Source: Brevibacterium sediminis (lineage in GTDB: Bacteria > Actinomycetota > Actinomycetes > Actinomycetales > Brevibacteriaceae). From it: a stretch of 64,000 bases of DNA. A model generated the notes under the pieces. It was not told the origin of the DNA, did not search any database, and was given only the letters and a program-made list of their open reading frames with translations. A program made the position numbers and the translations under genes. Within the stretch, counting starts at the first letter, position 1; every line of letters starts with the position of its first letter. The DNA is taken from positions 124,001 to 188,000 of the forward strand of contig NZ_JABKDD010000005.1 in the NCBI RefSeq assembly GCF_013623905.1, given 5' to 3'. Shown piece after piece: positions 23,963 through 33,249 of the stretch.

Positions 23963-25428
23963 CAGACGCCTTTCACCGTGGCTGCTCGGCTGCCGCCGGA
24001 GGAGTCTCCAGCCTCGTCCGCAACCAGAGCGCGGTCAACTGTCGATCCGGTTCTGGCTTCGTATGGGACGACGAGGTCCTCTTCAATCTCCTCAAGTGAC
24101 TTGCCCTTCGTCTCACGGACAAAGAACAGGCAGAAAAGGAAGCCGATGATGTTGCATACGACGAAGACGACCATCGTCTGCGCGAGCCCGAGGCCGTCAC
24201 GCATCAGCGGGAATCCGAAGGTGATCGCCAGTGTCGCGAACCATGTCACCATCGAAGCCATACCCATTGCGGCCCCGCGAATGCGCAGCGGGAAGATCTC
24301 TCCGAGCACAACCCAGTTCACCGGACCCCAGGTCAGAGAGTAGCTGACGAACATGACGGACATCGCGAGAAGCATCGACAGCGGGTTGATCTCCGCGCTC
24401 TTGCTCGCCTCAAATGCCATCCATGCCATTGAGACGGCCATACATGCGCTGCCTCCGACGAGAAGAGTCTTCCGCCCGACTCGGTCGATGAACTGCAGCC
24501 CGATGATCACGGAGATGACCTTCACCGTGCCGAGGATCATCGTGAAGATGAGGGCATTCTCGTGTGGCAGGCTGAGGCTCTCGAAGATCGTCGGAGCGTA
24601 GTAGGTGACCATATTCAGCCCTGTGGCCTGGCAGAGGATCGGGATGCCCACTCCGACGATGATCGCCGGTCGGACCCACGGAGCGAGAAGCTCACGCTTC
24701 GACGGCTTGCGATCGACATTCTCCATCGCAGTGAGATCCGTTTTCGACTCGGCCTCGGAACGCGTCGCGCGCAGCAGAGCTGCCGCTTCATCGCGACGCC
24801 CATGCGCGAAGAGCCACCGAGGCGACTCCGGGAGAAAGGGCAGCCCCACGACGAGCAGAATCGCCGGGAGAGCACCTGAGGCAAGCATCAGACGCCAGTT
24901 CCCTGAGTCAGCGAGCAGGAAGTTCACGCAGTAGCCGAGCAGCAGACCGGTGACGATCATCAGTTGGTTGAGTCCGGCCAGGCGACCACGTGTCTTCGCC
25001 GGCGCCATTTCAGAAAGATAGACAGGGACGAGGGCAGAAGAGCCGCCGACGCCGAGGCCGAGGAAGATCCGCCCCGCGATGAGTGTTCCATTGTTCGGCA
25101 CTGCCGCGCAGACAAGGGAGCCGACGATGAAGATGACGCCGAGGATGAGAATGACCTTGCGACGTCCTATCCGATCGGAGAGGCGTCCGGCTGCGACCGC
25201 GCCGAAGACAGCTCCGAGAGAGATGCCACCGACGATCATTCCCGTGGTGAAGGCAGTCTGCTCGAACCCGGGAGTCTCGTAGATGTAGGACAGGGCTCCT
25301 GCGATGATGCCCGTCTCGTAGCCGAAGAGGATGCCGCCCAGGGCACCGAAGAAGTAGATGAGGAACGGTCGCGGAGCTCGGACGGCGGCCGCCGCTCTGC
25401 CCGCGGCGATGCCGGCAGTTTTCTGCAT
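23962..25428 (-). CDS. MFS sugar porter
   Basis: 488-residue, 12-helix member of the sugar porter family. Signatures: GYETGIIAGALSYI at helix 1, GRLSDRIGRRK in loop 2-3, PESPRWLFAHGR after helix 6, WGPVNWVVLGEIFP at helix 10 and RETKGKSLEEIEE at the C-terminus, close to the PETKG signature. Such porters carry neutral sugars by proton symport, so the cluster may begin with an aldose or lactone. The ATG has AAAGGAACCAGCA upstream. It is co-translated with the FAH-family gene and divergent from the second dehydratase. Confidence 0.92.
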   Translation of the reverse strand: MQKTAGIAAGRAAAAVRAPRPFLIYFFGALGGILFGYETGIIAGALSYIYETPGFEQTAFTTGMIVGGISLGAVFGAVAAGRLSDRIGRRKVILILGVIFIVGSLVCAAVPNNGTLIAGRIFLGLGVGGSSALVPVYLSEMAPAKTRGRLAGLNQLMIVTGLLLGYCVNFLLADSGNWRLMLASGALPAILLVVGLPFLPESPRWLFAHGRRDEAAALLRATRSEAESKTDLTAMENVDRKPSKRELLAPWVRPAIIVGVGIPILCQATGLNMVTYYAPTIFESLSLPHENALIFTMILGTVKVISVIIGLQFIDRVGRKTLLVGGSACMAVSMAWMAFEASKSAEINPLSMLLAMSVMFVSYSLTWGPVNWVVLGEIFPLRIRGAAMGMASMVTWFATLAITFGFPLMRDGLGLAQTMVVFVVCNIIGFLFCLFFVRETKGKSLEEIEEDLVVPYEARTGSTVDRALVADEAGDSSGGSRAATVKGV

Positions 25429-25476
25429 TGCTGGTTCCTTTCAGGAAGAATGACACCCCTCAGCGGACATCAATCT

Positions 25477-25600
25477 CATTAAGTAGGATTCACTTTAAAG
25501 CATTGAGAATGTGGTGTGCTTCACCGTAGCGTAGGCTAATGGCCAGCGCAACACTTTTTCTCAATGAACGCACCTGCTCCTAACGAATAGGACACGAAGA
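25477..25600. promoter_or_regulatory. divergent promoter with two TAGGA-type sites
   Basis: CATTAAGTAGGATTCACTT (25477-25495) and TAACGAATAGGACACGA (25581-25597) share a TAGGA core with two sites at 26798-26847. The first closely matches the inverted site at 26798-26817. Both lie between the MFS porter and the dehydratase genes. A common regulator, perhaps IclR, is suggested but not shown. Confidence 0.4.
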
Positions 25601-25612
25601 GAGGATTTCCTC

Positions 25613-26803
25613 ATGTCATCACTGCCCGCACAGCTTGGCCCCCAACGCCCGACAGTCTCTGAAGTCGAGACCTTTCCCCTCGAGCACATCTTGGAGTCCC
25701 CCTACGGCACAGCGAAGGGACGCATTCCCGCCCGGATCGGCACACTCGTCAAGATCACTACCAGCGAGGGCTTCGTCGGCTGGGGCGAGAGTTTCGGCCC
25801 TCCGCGCTTCGTCGCGCCGGCACTCGAGGCGTTCTCCAGGGCACTCGTCGGTCAGCCGATCGACATTCGTGAGAACTTTGCACAGCGGATCATCGCAGAG
25901 AACTACCACCTGAGCATCGGCGGCAGCCACATTGCCGCGCTCTCCGGAATCGACATCGCCCTGTGGGACGCTCAGGCACGAACCCTCGGCGTGCCCATCG
26001 GCCACCTGCTCGGAGGAGTGATCCGCACCGAAGTTCCTGCCTACGCCTCGATCGGCTACGTCACCGAGAATGCCGATATCGATGACTTCCGAGCACAGCT
26101 GGCGTCGGCCGCTGCGGAAGGATTCCAGGCGGCGAAGATCAAGATCGGCATCGATCCGGTCGCCGATCGCCAACGAGCCGAAGCCGCTCTGGCCGAACTC
26201 GGCCCCCACGGCGAACTCATGGTCGACTACAACGCGAATGGGACCGTTGACTCCGTGATGCGCTCACTGCGCGGCCTGCTCGATCTCGATCCGCGCTGGG
26301 TCGAGGAGCCCCTGCCGCCGTATCAGCATGACGGCTGGGAACGCGTCCGCGAACTCGGCGTGCCGCTCGCCGGCGGCGAGGCGCTCTATGGTCGATTCGG
26401 GTTCCGAGAGCCCATCGCCAATGGGCATTTTGACATCATCCAGCCCGATGCGGCGAAGTGCGGCGGACTGACGGAGGCGAAGCTGATCAGTCAGCTCGCC
26501 TACACGTTCAATCGGCGCGTCTCTCCCCACTGCTGGGGCACGGGCGTCGCTCAGGCCGCCTGCCTGCAGCTTCTGTCGACGCTGCCCGACCTGCCGTTCG
26601 GCGAATTCGGAGGGACTCCGCAGTTCTTTGAATTCGACCGCGGACTCAACCCGCTGCGCGAAGGGGTGCTCGCCGAACCAATCCTGCCCGCAAACGGCAC
26701 CGTAGCAATCCCCTCAGGACCAGGTCTCGGCGTGGAGGTCGACGCCGAGTGGGCAAGATTCCACCGGGTCGAAGGTCTATTCACTCACGTTGCATCCAAG
26801 TAA
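25613..26803 (+). CDS. mandelate racemase/muconate lactonizing-family dehydratase
   Basis: 396-residue enolase-superfamily enzyme, a second acid-sugar dehydratase of the cluster. Lys175 and Lys177 (AKIKIG), metal ligands Asp205 (VDYNANG), Glu231 (WVEEPLP) and Glu256 (GGEALYG), and His306 (SPHCWGTG) are in place. It differs strongly from the talarate/galactarate-like paralog at 19208, so the substrate is different, perhaps an aldonate or uronate-derived acid. GAGAGGA lies 8 nt before ATG 25613. It heads a seven-gene plus-strand unit running to the MFS gene at 31829. Confidence 0.9.
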   Translation: MSSLPAQLGPQRPTVSEVETFPLEHILESPYGTAKGRIPARIGTLVKITTSEGFVGWGESFGPPRFVAPALEAFSRALVGQPIDIRENFAQRIIAENYHLSIGGSHIAALSGIDIALWDAQARTLGVPIGHLLGGVIRTEVPAYASIGYVTENADIDDFRAQLASAAAEGFQAAKIKIGIDPVADRQRAEAALAELGPHGELMVDYNANGTVDSVMRSLRGLLDLDPRWVEEPLPPYQHDGWERVRELGVPLAGGEALYGRFGFREPIANGHFDIIQPDAAKCGGLTEAKLISQLAYTFNRRVSPHCWGTGVAQAACLQLLSTLPDLPFGEFGGTPQFFEFDRGLNPLREGVLAEPILPANGTVAIPSGPGLGVEVDAEWARFHRVEGLFTHVASK

Positions 26804-26854
26804 ATTCCTATTTAATGCGATCCAGTTGCACTGAATAGGACTCAGTGTCATGAT
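26798..26854 (+). promoter_or_regulatory. promoter and operator before the SDR gene
   Basis: TTGCAC (26826-26831) and CATGAT (26849-26854), 17 bp apart, form a plausible promoter. Between and overlapping them is the dyad CACTGAATAGGACTCAGTG (26829-26847), with 6-bp arms. On the other strand, 26798-26817 reads CATTAAATAGGAATTTACTT, a near copy of 25477-25495. An operator covering the spacer would repress directly. Confidence 0.45.
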
Positions 26855-26892
26855 GGAGGAGCAACACATCTCGTCATAGGAGGCAAAGGCGC

Positions 26893-27801
26893 ATGATCAA
26901 CAGCGGAGAATCGGAGTCGGCGGCAGACCCCGCGCCACCCCGGCAGGAAACGACGCCAGGGATCGAGGCGCCTCTGCAGGGACGGGTCGCACTCGTCACC
27001 GGTTCCGCACGGAACATCGGCCGCGCAATCGCCGACCGGCTCGGCGCCGCCGGAGCCTCAGTCGTCATCGTCGACATCGATGCTGCCGCGGCTGATGCTG
27101 CCGCGGATCACCTCACCAGCCTCGGCATACCGAGCCTTGCGATCGCCGCCGATCTCACTGCGACGGAGGGAATCGACTCCGCCTTCGCACAAGCCGAAGA
27201 CCGGTTCGGCGTCGTCGATGTTCTCGTCAACAACGCCTATGCTCGCATCGACGAGAACTGCTTCGGCCCTTTCCTGACGATCGACCCGAACAACTGGGAG
27301 CGATTCTTCGCCGCCAATACAACGATGTTCTTCGGAGCGTGCCAGCGATTCGCCCGTGCCCTCGCACATGCCGAGCAGACAGGCTCCATCGTCAACATCA
27401 GTTCGCACGGCGCGGCTCGAGCGCACCGAGAACATGTGCCATACGACTCGGTCAAAGGTGCGATGGAATCCTTCACCCGAGCCGCGGCCGTGGACCTCGC
27501 CCCGTGGGGCATTCGTGTGAATGCCGTACGGCCCGGATCGATCCTCGTCACCGATGAAGCCGTCGATTGGGGAACCGGGGGCCGACAGGATACGCAGATC
27601 CCTCTCGGGCGTCAGGGAAATCCTTTTGACGTCGCGAACTCCGTCCTCTACCTCGCAGGACCCGCCTCGGCGTATGTCACAGGACAGATCTTCAACGTCG
27701 ATGGCGGACTCGCTGCTCAGGCCAGAGCTCCACAAGTCGAGCCACACGCACCGGCTGGGCCGACCACCCTCACCGAAATACCCGCCACGCTCCGCCCTTG
27801 A
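26893..27801 (+). CDS. SDR-family oxidoreductase
   Basis: 302-residue short-chain dehydrogenase: cofactor motif GSARNIG (37-43), catalytic Ser in NISSHG, and YDSVK (catalytic Tyr/Lys) near residue 180. VDID after the second strand suggests NAD preference. Likely a sugar or 2-keto-3-deoxy acid dehydrogenase of the pathway. A strong AGGAGG lies 9 nt before the ATG. The N-terminal 30 residues and C-terminal 28 residues extend the usual 250-residue core. The C-terminal ACCACCCTCACCGAAATACC resembles the start of the CTCACCGAGG repeat. Confidence 0.9.
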   Translation: MINSGESESAADPAPPRQETTPGIEAPLQGRVALVTGSARNIGRAIADRLGAAGASVVIVDIDAAAADAAADHLTSLGIPSLAIAADLTATEGIDSAFAQAEDRFGVVDVLVNNAYARIDENCFGPFLTIDPNNWERFFAANTTMFFGACQRFARALAHAEQTGSIVNISSHGAARAHREHVPYDSVKGAMESFTRAAAVDLAPWGIRVNAVRPGSILVTDEAVDWGTGGRQDTQIPLGRQGNPFDVANSVLYLAGPASAYVTGQIFNVDGGLAAQARAPQVEPHAPAGPTTLTEIPATLRP

Positions 27802-27830
27802 GCACGGCCACGATTATGAAAGGCACGACC

Positions 27831-28640
27831 ATGACCACTCCGGACATCGCTCCGCTCCCCGAGAGAGTGTTCGAACAGCTCTCACAGGTGAGCACGGCGA
27901 CCCTCGCCACCCAGCTCTACCGTCGCGGGATCAGACAGCCGTTCCTCGTCGGCGTCTCACCGGTGGGGACGGGCTTCGACGGTTTCGTCGGTGAAGCCTT
28001 CACCATGCGCTTCATCCCGGCCAGAGAAGATGTCGACCCCCTCGGCGATCCCTATCGGACAGGCAATGTCCTGCAATGGCAGGCAGTCGAATCCATCGGC
28101 GAACGTCAGGTCATCGTCGTCGACAGCCGCAATGACATCAGTGCCGCCAGTGCCGGTGACATGCTCATCACCAGAGCTCGCGAACGCGGAGCCGCCGGAT
28201 TCGTCACCGACGGCGCCTTGCGAGATGGGGAGGCCATCGCCGCCCTTGACTTTCCTGCATATTGCCGGGCCAACACCGCGACCACCCGACCGGCTTCCTT
28301 CCATGTCGCCGATCTTCAGGTGCCGGTCGGCTGTGCCGGGGTCGCCGTGTATCCCGGTGATGTGCTCGTAGGGGATCGCAATGGTGTCATCGTCGTTCCG
28401 CGCGCACTCGCCGCTGAGATCTCTGGCCCCTCGCTCGAACAAGAACGTCTCGAGCACTGGCTCAACGAACAGGTCGCAGCAGGGGCCGAACTTTGGGGTA
28501 CCTATCCCCCGAACGAAGAAACCCTTGCCCGTTACGACGAGTACCGCCGCACACGGTTTCCGACAGACACCGGATCGCTCGACCGAGCATCTGCGTTTCC
28601 GACCACCGATTCGAACGACAATCAGGAGGTAACAGCATGA
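27831..28640 (+). CDS. RraA-family protein, probable hydroxy-oxo-acid aldolase
   Basis: 269 residues with the RraA fold: GDPYRTGNVLQWQAV, VIVVDSRND, GDMLITRARERGAAGFVTDGALRD with the Arg-Asp pair, and VYPGDVLVGDRNGVIVVP. The family includes 4-hydroxy-4-methyl-2-oxoglutarate aldolase and oxaloacetate decarboxylases; an RNase E inhibitor role is unlikely here. It is longer than the usual 160-230 residues, with a C-terminal helical tail. I start at ATG 27831, with GAAAGG 7 nt upstream; earlier TTG and ATG codons at 27798 and 27816 are weaker. The next gene overlaps by four bases. It may cleave the 2-oxo acid made by one of the dehydratases. Confidence 0.87.
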   Translation: MTTPDIAPLPERVFEQLSQVSTATLATQLYRRGIRQPFLVGVSPVGTGFDGFVGEAFTMRFIPAREDVDPLGDPYRTGNVLQWQAVESIGERQVIVVDSRNDISAASAGDMLITRARERGAAGFVTDGALRDGEAIAALDFPAYCRANTATTRPASFHVADLQVPVGCAGVAVYPGDVLVGDRNGVIVVPRALAAEISGPSLEQERLEHWLNEQVAAGAELWGTYPPNEETLARYDEYRRTRFPTDTGSLDRASAFPTTDSNDNQEVTA

Positions 28641-29212
28641 CCGAAAATGCCATCCAGACGCCCACAGTTCAGCCCACTTCCCTCGAGGAGCGCAAACAGA
28701 CGCTCCGTAATCGCATTCGCGTCTACTTCGACGGCTGCAACGAGGCCGATGTGGACAAGATCGCTGCCCAGTTCACCCCCGATGCCGTGCACTTCTTCCC
28801 ACCCGGCATCGGGGGGCCGTGGAGAGGAGCTCGCACGATCGGCGAGAACTGGCGTCGACTCGTCAAGACCGTCGGCTCGGCATGGAGTATCGAACGCTAC
28901 ATCGTCGATCCGGATGCACACGAAGCCGTCATCGAGTGGACCCACTGGAAGACTCGGAGCGGGCAGGCACTGCGCGGAGACGAATGGTACAAGTTCGATC
29001 CCGAGTCGGGGCTCATCACCGAGATCCGGGCGTTCTATGCGTCCCCCGCTGACGCTCGGACTCATATCCACCTTGAGGACTTCGACTACGTGGCCGAGGG
29101 ATACCAACTCGAGCCCCCGGAAGCACGGCCTCATCCGGACGCCGAGTACACGGCCGAGCAGGCGGCGGCCGAACGCGAGGCAGCACGCTCCTACATCGGG
29201 AAGATCCAGTGA
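28637..29212 (+). CDS. SnoaL/NTF2-like protein
   Basis: 191-residue alpha+beta barrel protein of the nuclear transport factor 2-like superfamily. The core is IRVYFDGCNEADVDKIAAQFTPDAVHFFPPG, then WRGARTIGENW and a final IRAFYASP strand, followed by a charged helical tail. Members are small isomerases, hydrolases or binding proteins; no specific reaction can be assigned. AGGAGG stands 8 nt before the ATG. The gene overlaps its neighbours at both ends (ATGA before, TGATG after), so it is a co-translated pathway component and not an accident. Confidence 0.82.
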   Translation: MTENAIQTPTVQPTSLEERKQTLRNRIRVYFDGCNEADVDKIAAQFTPDAVHFFPPGIGGPWRGARTIGENWRRLVKTVGSAWSIERYIVDPDAHEAVIEWTHWKTRSGQALRGDEWYKFDPESGLITEIRAFYASPADARTHIHLEDFDYVAEGYQLEPPEARPHPDAEYTAEQAAAEREAARSYIGKIQ

Positions 29213-30759
29213 TGGCACCCACCACAACGACGACGGCAGAGACAGCTTCGATGATCGAGAGCATCAGCCCGTTCACCGGCGAGTCCACCGGGGCCGTCGC
29301 TGAGGCGACCGCCACGACGCAGGTCGACGCGATCGCTCGCGCAGCCGCGGCTGCGGCTCCTGCATTCGACGCATTGGGACGTGGACGTCGTGCCGCGCTC
29401 CTCCGTAGACTCGCCGACTTCCTCGAAGAATCCCGAGACGAGATCATCTCCACCGCACATGCGGAGACAGCGATCCCCGAGGCTCGTCTCGGTGGGGAGC
29501 TCAACCGCACTGCCTATCAGGCTCGCTTCTTCGCCGACGTCATCACCGACGGCGCCTACCTTGAAGCGACTGTCGATCACGCCGGCGACACTCCGATGGG
29601 CCCCGGGCCCGACCTGCGGAGCATGCTGGTGCCGACCGGGCCAGTCGCCGTCTTCGGTGCCAGCAACTTCCCGCTCGCTTTCTCCGTCCCCGGCGGCGAC
29701 ACGGTTTCGGCGCTGGCGGCCGGAAACCCTGTCGTGATCAAGGCCCACAGCTCGCACCCGCGCCTGTCGCAGCTGACCTTCGGAATCCTCAATCGGGCCG
29801 CTGCCGAGATCGGCGCTCCAAAAGGCACGGTCGGCATCGTCTACGGCACGGCTGCTGGAGCTGCCTTGGTCGCCCACCCGGCGATCACCGCAGTCGGCTT
29901 CACGGGTTCGCTGTCCGGCGGTCAGGCTCTGCTCGACATCATCGCCGAACGCGAGAACCCGATCCCGTTCTTCGGAGAACTCTCGAGCATCAACCCGCTC
30001 GTGGTGTCACCGGGCGCGGCCGCATCCCGCGGAACCGAGATTGCAGCCGGGCTCGTCGGGTCCTTCACCACGTCCGGCGGACAGCTGTGCACAAAGCCCG
30101 GGGTCGTGTATGTTCCGGTCGGCGCCGACGGCGACAATCTCGTCGCCGAAGCCGCCCGGCAGGTCGAGGACACAGATTCTAGCGTGCTGCTCAATCAGAG
30201 GATCGCCGGAGAATACGCCGACTATGCGGCCGCCTCGGCATCGTGGACCGATGTCAGCGTCGTCGCCGAAGGGACTGCAGATCCTGATGGCACCGGTGTC
30301 GCCGCGCGCCTGCTGGAGACATCGGCGAAGAGCATCAACGGTCGTGAGCTCTCCGAGTGCTTCGGCCCGACGACGATCATCATCCGTTACGGAGATTCCG
30401 AACTTGATGCCGCGCTCGAGACCCTGCCCGGTTCCCTCACCGCGACTGTGCACAGTGAACCCGGCGAAGAGGGCTTCGCCGCACATGTGTTCGATCAGCT
30501 GCGGCCCAAGGCCGGACGTCTGCTGCACAACGGCTACCCGACCGGAGTACTCGTCTCGTGGGCGCAGACACACGGTGGACCGTGGCCGTCGACGAACACT
30601 CAGTACACGTCGGTGGGCGCTCATGCCATCAAGCGCTGGCTGCGGCCAGTGACCTGGCAGGACGTTCCGGAGGCGCTGCTGCCAGCCGAACTCCGCGAAG
30701 GACGGGCCGCCATCCCCCGACGCATCGACGGTGCTCTGATCACCCCGGCAGTCGGATAG
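29212..30759 (+). CDS. ketoglutarate semialdehyde dehydrogenase-type aldehyde dehydrogenase
   Basis: 515-residue NAD(P)-dependent aldehyde dehydrogenase of the 2,5-dioxovalerate dehydrogenase group. Catalytic Glu256 lies in FGELSSINP and the nucleophile Cys293 in GGQLCTKPG, both typical of that group; PTGPVAVFGASNFPLAFSVPGGD is its cofactor-side signature. It oxidises 2-ketoglutarate semialdehyde to 2-ketoglutarate, the last step of hexarate and non-phosphorylative pentose routes. The stop of the SnoaL-like gene overlaps its ATG. Together with the TalrD-like dehydratase it completes most of a glucarate/galactarate route; a dedicated ketodeoxyglucarate dehydratase is not in the window. Confidence 0.92.
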   Translation: MAPTTTTTAETASMIESISPFTGESTGAVAEATATTQVDAIARAAAAAAPAFDALGRGRRAALLRRLADFLEESRDEIISTAHAETAIPEARLGGELNRTAYQARFFADVITDGAYLEATVDHAGDTPMGPGPDLRSMLVPTGPVAVFGASNFPLAFSVPGGDTVSALAAGNPVVIKAHSSHPRLSQLTFGILNRAAAEIGAPKGTVGIVYGTAAGAALVAHPAITAVGFTGSLSGGQALLDIIAERENPIPFFGELSSINPLVVSPGAAASRGTEIAAGLVGSFTTSGGQLCTKPGVVYVPVGADGDNLVAEAARQVEDTDSSVLLNQRIAGEYADYAAASASWTDVSVVAEGTADPDGTGVAARLLETSAKSINGRELSECFGPTTIIIRYGDSELDAALETLPGSLTATVHSEPGEEGFAAHVFDQLRPKAGRLLHNGYPTGVLVSWAQTHGGPWPSTNTQYTSVGAHAIKRWLRPVTWQDVPEALLPAELREGRAAIPRRIDGALITPAVG

Positions 30760-30764
30760 GCATC

Positions 30765-31724
30765 ATGTCACCGTCCGGTGCGAGCAGTGAGATTCTTGAG
30801 GTCTCTTCCGGTCCGAGCCGCCTGCGGGTGGCTCGGACCGGGGCAGAGCTCCTCTCTGCCGAAATGGCGATCACGTCATCCGCCTCATCAGCGAATGTCC
30901 TGTCGCGCGTCGACAATTCGGTCGAGTTCATCTGTTTCGGCGGCGAAACATGGCCGCATCATGCGCCAGTGCTGTTCCCGGCGATCTGCCGCCACCCGGA
31001 TGACACCATCACCGTCGACGGTCGGCCACACCGTCTGGGACATCACGGGTTCCTCCGCGATTTCGAATTCAGCGTGGTCTCACACGCCGACGACGAGGTG
31101 GTTCTGCGCGCGACTGACACCGCCGAGACGCATTCTCAATATCCGTTCTCCTTCGTCGTCGACATCGCCTACCGAGCGGTGCCGACGGGGTTTCAAGTCG
31201 ATTTCATCGTCACCAACTCCGGCTCCGACCCCATGCCCTATGGATTGGGCTGGCACCCGGCGTTCAGGCGAACCAACGATGATCGACCATCTGTGACTTG
31301 GGAAGAAGCGCCTGAACATGTGCACCGGGTCCGTGAGAATCTGTTGACTGAAACGATCCACCCGCCGCCGCACCATGGATCGGTCTGGCCGGCCGATGCG
31401 AGCCAATTCTCTGCCGGCGGCCTCATCTGCCCGGTTCCAGTCTCGTCTTCAGTTCGCTGCCGACTCGGCGGAGGACGAAGCGTGGAGATGAGTTGGCGGG
31501 GATTCGACCACCTCACCCTGTGGTCTCCGCCGACCGGAGAGGGCACATCGTGTCGTTCCGCAGGCGATGCCGATCTCCTCTGCGTCGAACCATGGCGCGG
31601 GCTTCCTGCCCGAGCGGACTGGACCGGGGAAGAATCCGACCGGGTCGATCTCGCCAAGCTCAATCCCGGTGACAGTGCGGCTCACACTGTTCGCTGCACA
31701 CTTTCCGTGAGCGATACCCACTGA
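30765..31724 (+). CDS. aldose 1-epimerase-family protein
   Basis: 319 residues with galactose mutarotase-like signatures: GGETWPHHAPVLFPAI, HHGFLRDFEF with the first active-site His, and GLGWHPAF with the second. LCVEPWRG supplies the likely catalytic Glu. It would interconvert anomers of an aldose or open a lactone, which fits a cluster that also has a sugar porter and an SDR. The ATG is 5 nt behind the upstream stop and has only a weak GGATAGG as ribosome site. The 104 bp after it to the MFS gene hold no obvious terminator. Confidence 0.87.
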   Translation: MSPSGASSEILEVSSGPSRLRVARTGAELLSAEMAITSSASSANVLSRVDNSVEFICFGGETWPHHAPVLFPAICRHPDDTITVDGRPHRLGHHGFLRDFEFSVVSHADDEVVLRATDTAETHSQYPFSFVVDIAYRAVPTGFQVDFIVTNSGSDPMPYGLGWHPAFRRTNDDRPSVTWEEAPEHVHRVRENLLTETIHPPPHHGSVWPADASQFSAGGLICPVPVSSSVRCRLGGGRSVEMSWRGFDHLTLWSPPTGEGTSCRSAGDADLLCVEPWRGLPARADWTGEESDRVDLAKLNPGDSAAHTVRCTLSVSDTH

Positions 31725-31828
31725 GCTGAGTTCTCGAAGAGCTCGGTTCGCCCTGCTTCTTCCAATCATTCGCCCTACCTCCATTTCGTCGTCCACAGGA
31801 CCAAGGACGGTTCTGAAAGGTCACTGCT

Positions 31829-33109
31829 ATGCGCACGTTCCTTCGCACCAACTATCGGTGGGTCATCGTCGGCCTTCTTCTGCTCGTCGGCATACTCAAC
31901 TACCTCGACCGTTCGGCCCTGTCGGTCGCGGCCCCCTATGTCAAAGAAGATCTCGGGCTCGATGACACAGAGTTCGGGATCATTCAGTCGAGCTTCTTCT
32001 TCGGCTACGTCATCATGTGTTTCCTCGGCGGGTGGGCGGCCGACAAGATGGGCCCGCGCAAGGTGTTTGCATGGGCTGCTGCGGCATGGGCAGTGTTCTG
32101 CGGTCTCACAGCCGCGGCCTTCACTTTCGTCCACCTGTTGGTGCTGCGCGTTCTGTTCGGCATCGCCGAGGGCCCGATGGGGACGACGATGAACAAGTCG
32201 ATCGCGAACTGGTTCCCCAAGCATGAGGTCGGCCGCGCCGTCGGAGCTGCGAGCGCCGGTCAGCCCCTGGGAGCAGCCGTCGCCACTCCGGTTGTCGGTC
32301 TGATCGCTCTCAGCATCGGGTGGCGGGAGTCCTTCGTCTTCATCTCTCTGCTCACGCTGGCGTGGGTCGTTCTGTGGGTGGTGGTCTTCCGCAACCGCCC
32401 ATCCCAACATCCTCGGGTCAGCAGCGAAGAACTCACCGTCATTGACCGGGGACAGCAGGCCAACGCCCTCACCGAAGACGAATCTTCTCACGGAGTCTTC
32501 CACTACGTGTTCTCGTGGCCGGTGTTAGGAGTTGCCGCAGGATTCTTCTGCTTCAATTACATCCAGTTCTTCTTCCTCACCTGGCTGCCGTCCTACCTCG
32601 TCGAAGGCCGGGGACTGTCTGTGCACGACATGTCGTTCGTCGGCATGCTTCCCTGGCTCGGAGCCACGGTCGGCTTCCTCCTCGGCGGAACCGTCTCCGA
32701 CATTCTGTTCAAACGCACCGGACGGCTGCTCTTCGCCCGCAAGACGACAATCGTCATCGGGCTCGGGGTCGCGGGTGTCTGTGTGCTGCTGAGTGCTTTC
32801 GCGACATCGACGGCCCTGGCCGTCATGTGGATCACGATCGCTGCCGTCTTCGCGTATTTCACGCCACAGAACTGCTTTGCGATGGTCCAGGACACCGTTC
32901 CTGCCGACCGAGTCGGCGCAGCCGGCGGATTCGTGCATCTCCTCGCCAACTTGGCAGGGATCTTCGCACCGGCACTGACGGGAATCTTCGTTCAACATCT
33001 CGGCGGTTACACAACGGCATTCGCCGTCGCCGGTGTCTCGGCACTCGTTGGGGTCCTCATGGTCCTCGGGCTCGTCAGGCCGAAGACAGTTGCCAAGGTA
33101 GCTGTCTGA
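31829..33109 (+). CDS. MFS transporter, anion:cation symporter family
   Basis: 426-residue, 12-helix transporter of the ACS type, relatives of the galactonate, hexuronate and glucarate permeases. Signatures: NYLDRSALSVAAP in helix 1, GWAADKMGPRK in loop 2-3, GIAEGPMGTTMNKSIANWFP around helices 4-5. GAAAGG lies 8 nt before the ATG. It closes the plus-strand unit and is the third transporter of the cluster, after an MHS and a sugar porter, so the cluster can take up several related acids or sugars. Confidence 0.93.
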   Translation: MRTFLRTNYRWVIVGLLLLVGILNYLDRSALSVAAPYVKEDLGLDDTEFGIIQSSFFFGYVIMCFLGGWAADKMGPRKVFAWAAAAWAVFCGLTAAAFTFVHLLVLRVLFGIAEGPMGTTMNKSIANWFPKHEVGRAVGAASAGQPLGAAVATPVVGLIALSIGWRESFVFISLLTLAWVVLWVVVFRNRPSQHPRVSSEELTVIDRGQQANALTEDESSHGVFHYVFSWPVLGVAAGFFCFNYIQFFFLTWLPSYLVEGRGLSVHDMSFVGMLPWLGATVGFLLGGTVSDILFKRTGRLLFARKTTIVIGLGVAGVCVLLSAFATSTALAVMWITIAAVFAYFTPQNCFAMVQDTVPADRVGAAGGFVHLLANLAGIFAPALTGIFVQHLGGYTTAFAVAGVSALVGVLMVLGLVRPKTVAKVAV

Positions 33110-33249
33110 GCAGCACGCGGACCGCACTCGAGCGCAGCTGACATACCTGAGCGCCGATCTGGTCAGCCGACCAAGTCTGCCAGGAGGGAGGAATCCCCCA
33201 AAGGACCGGCGAGGATGCGTCCGATCTGACACAGTTGAGCGGTCGCCAT

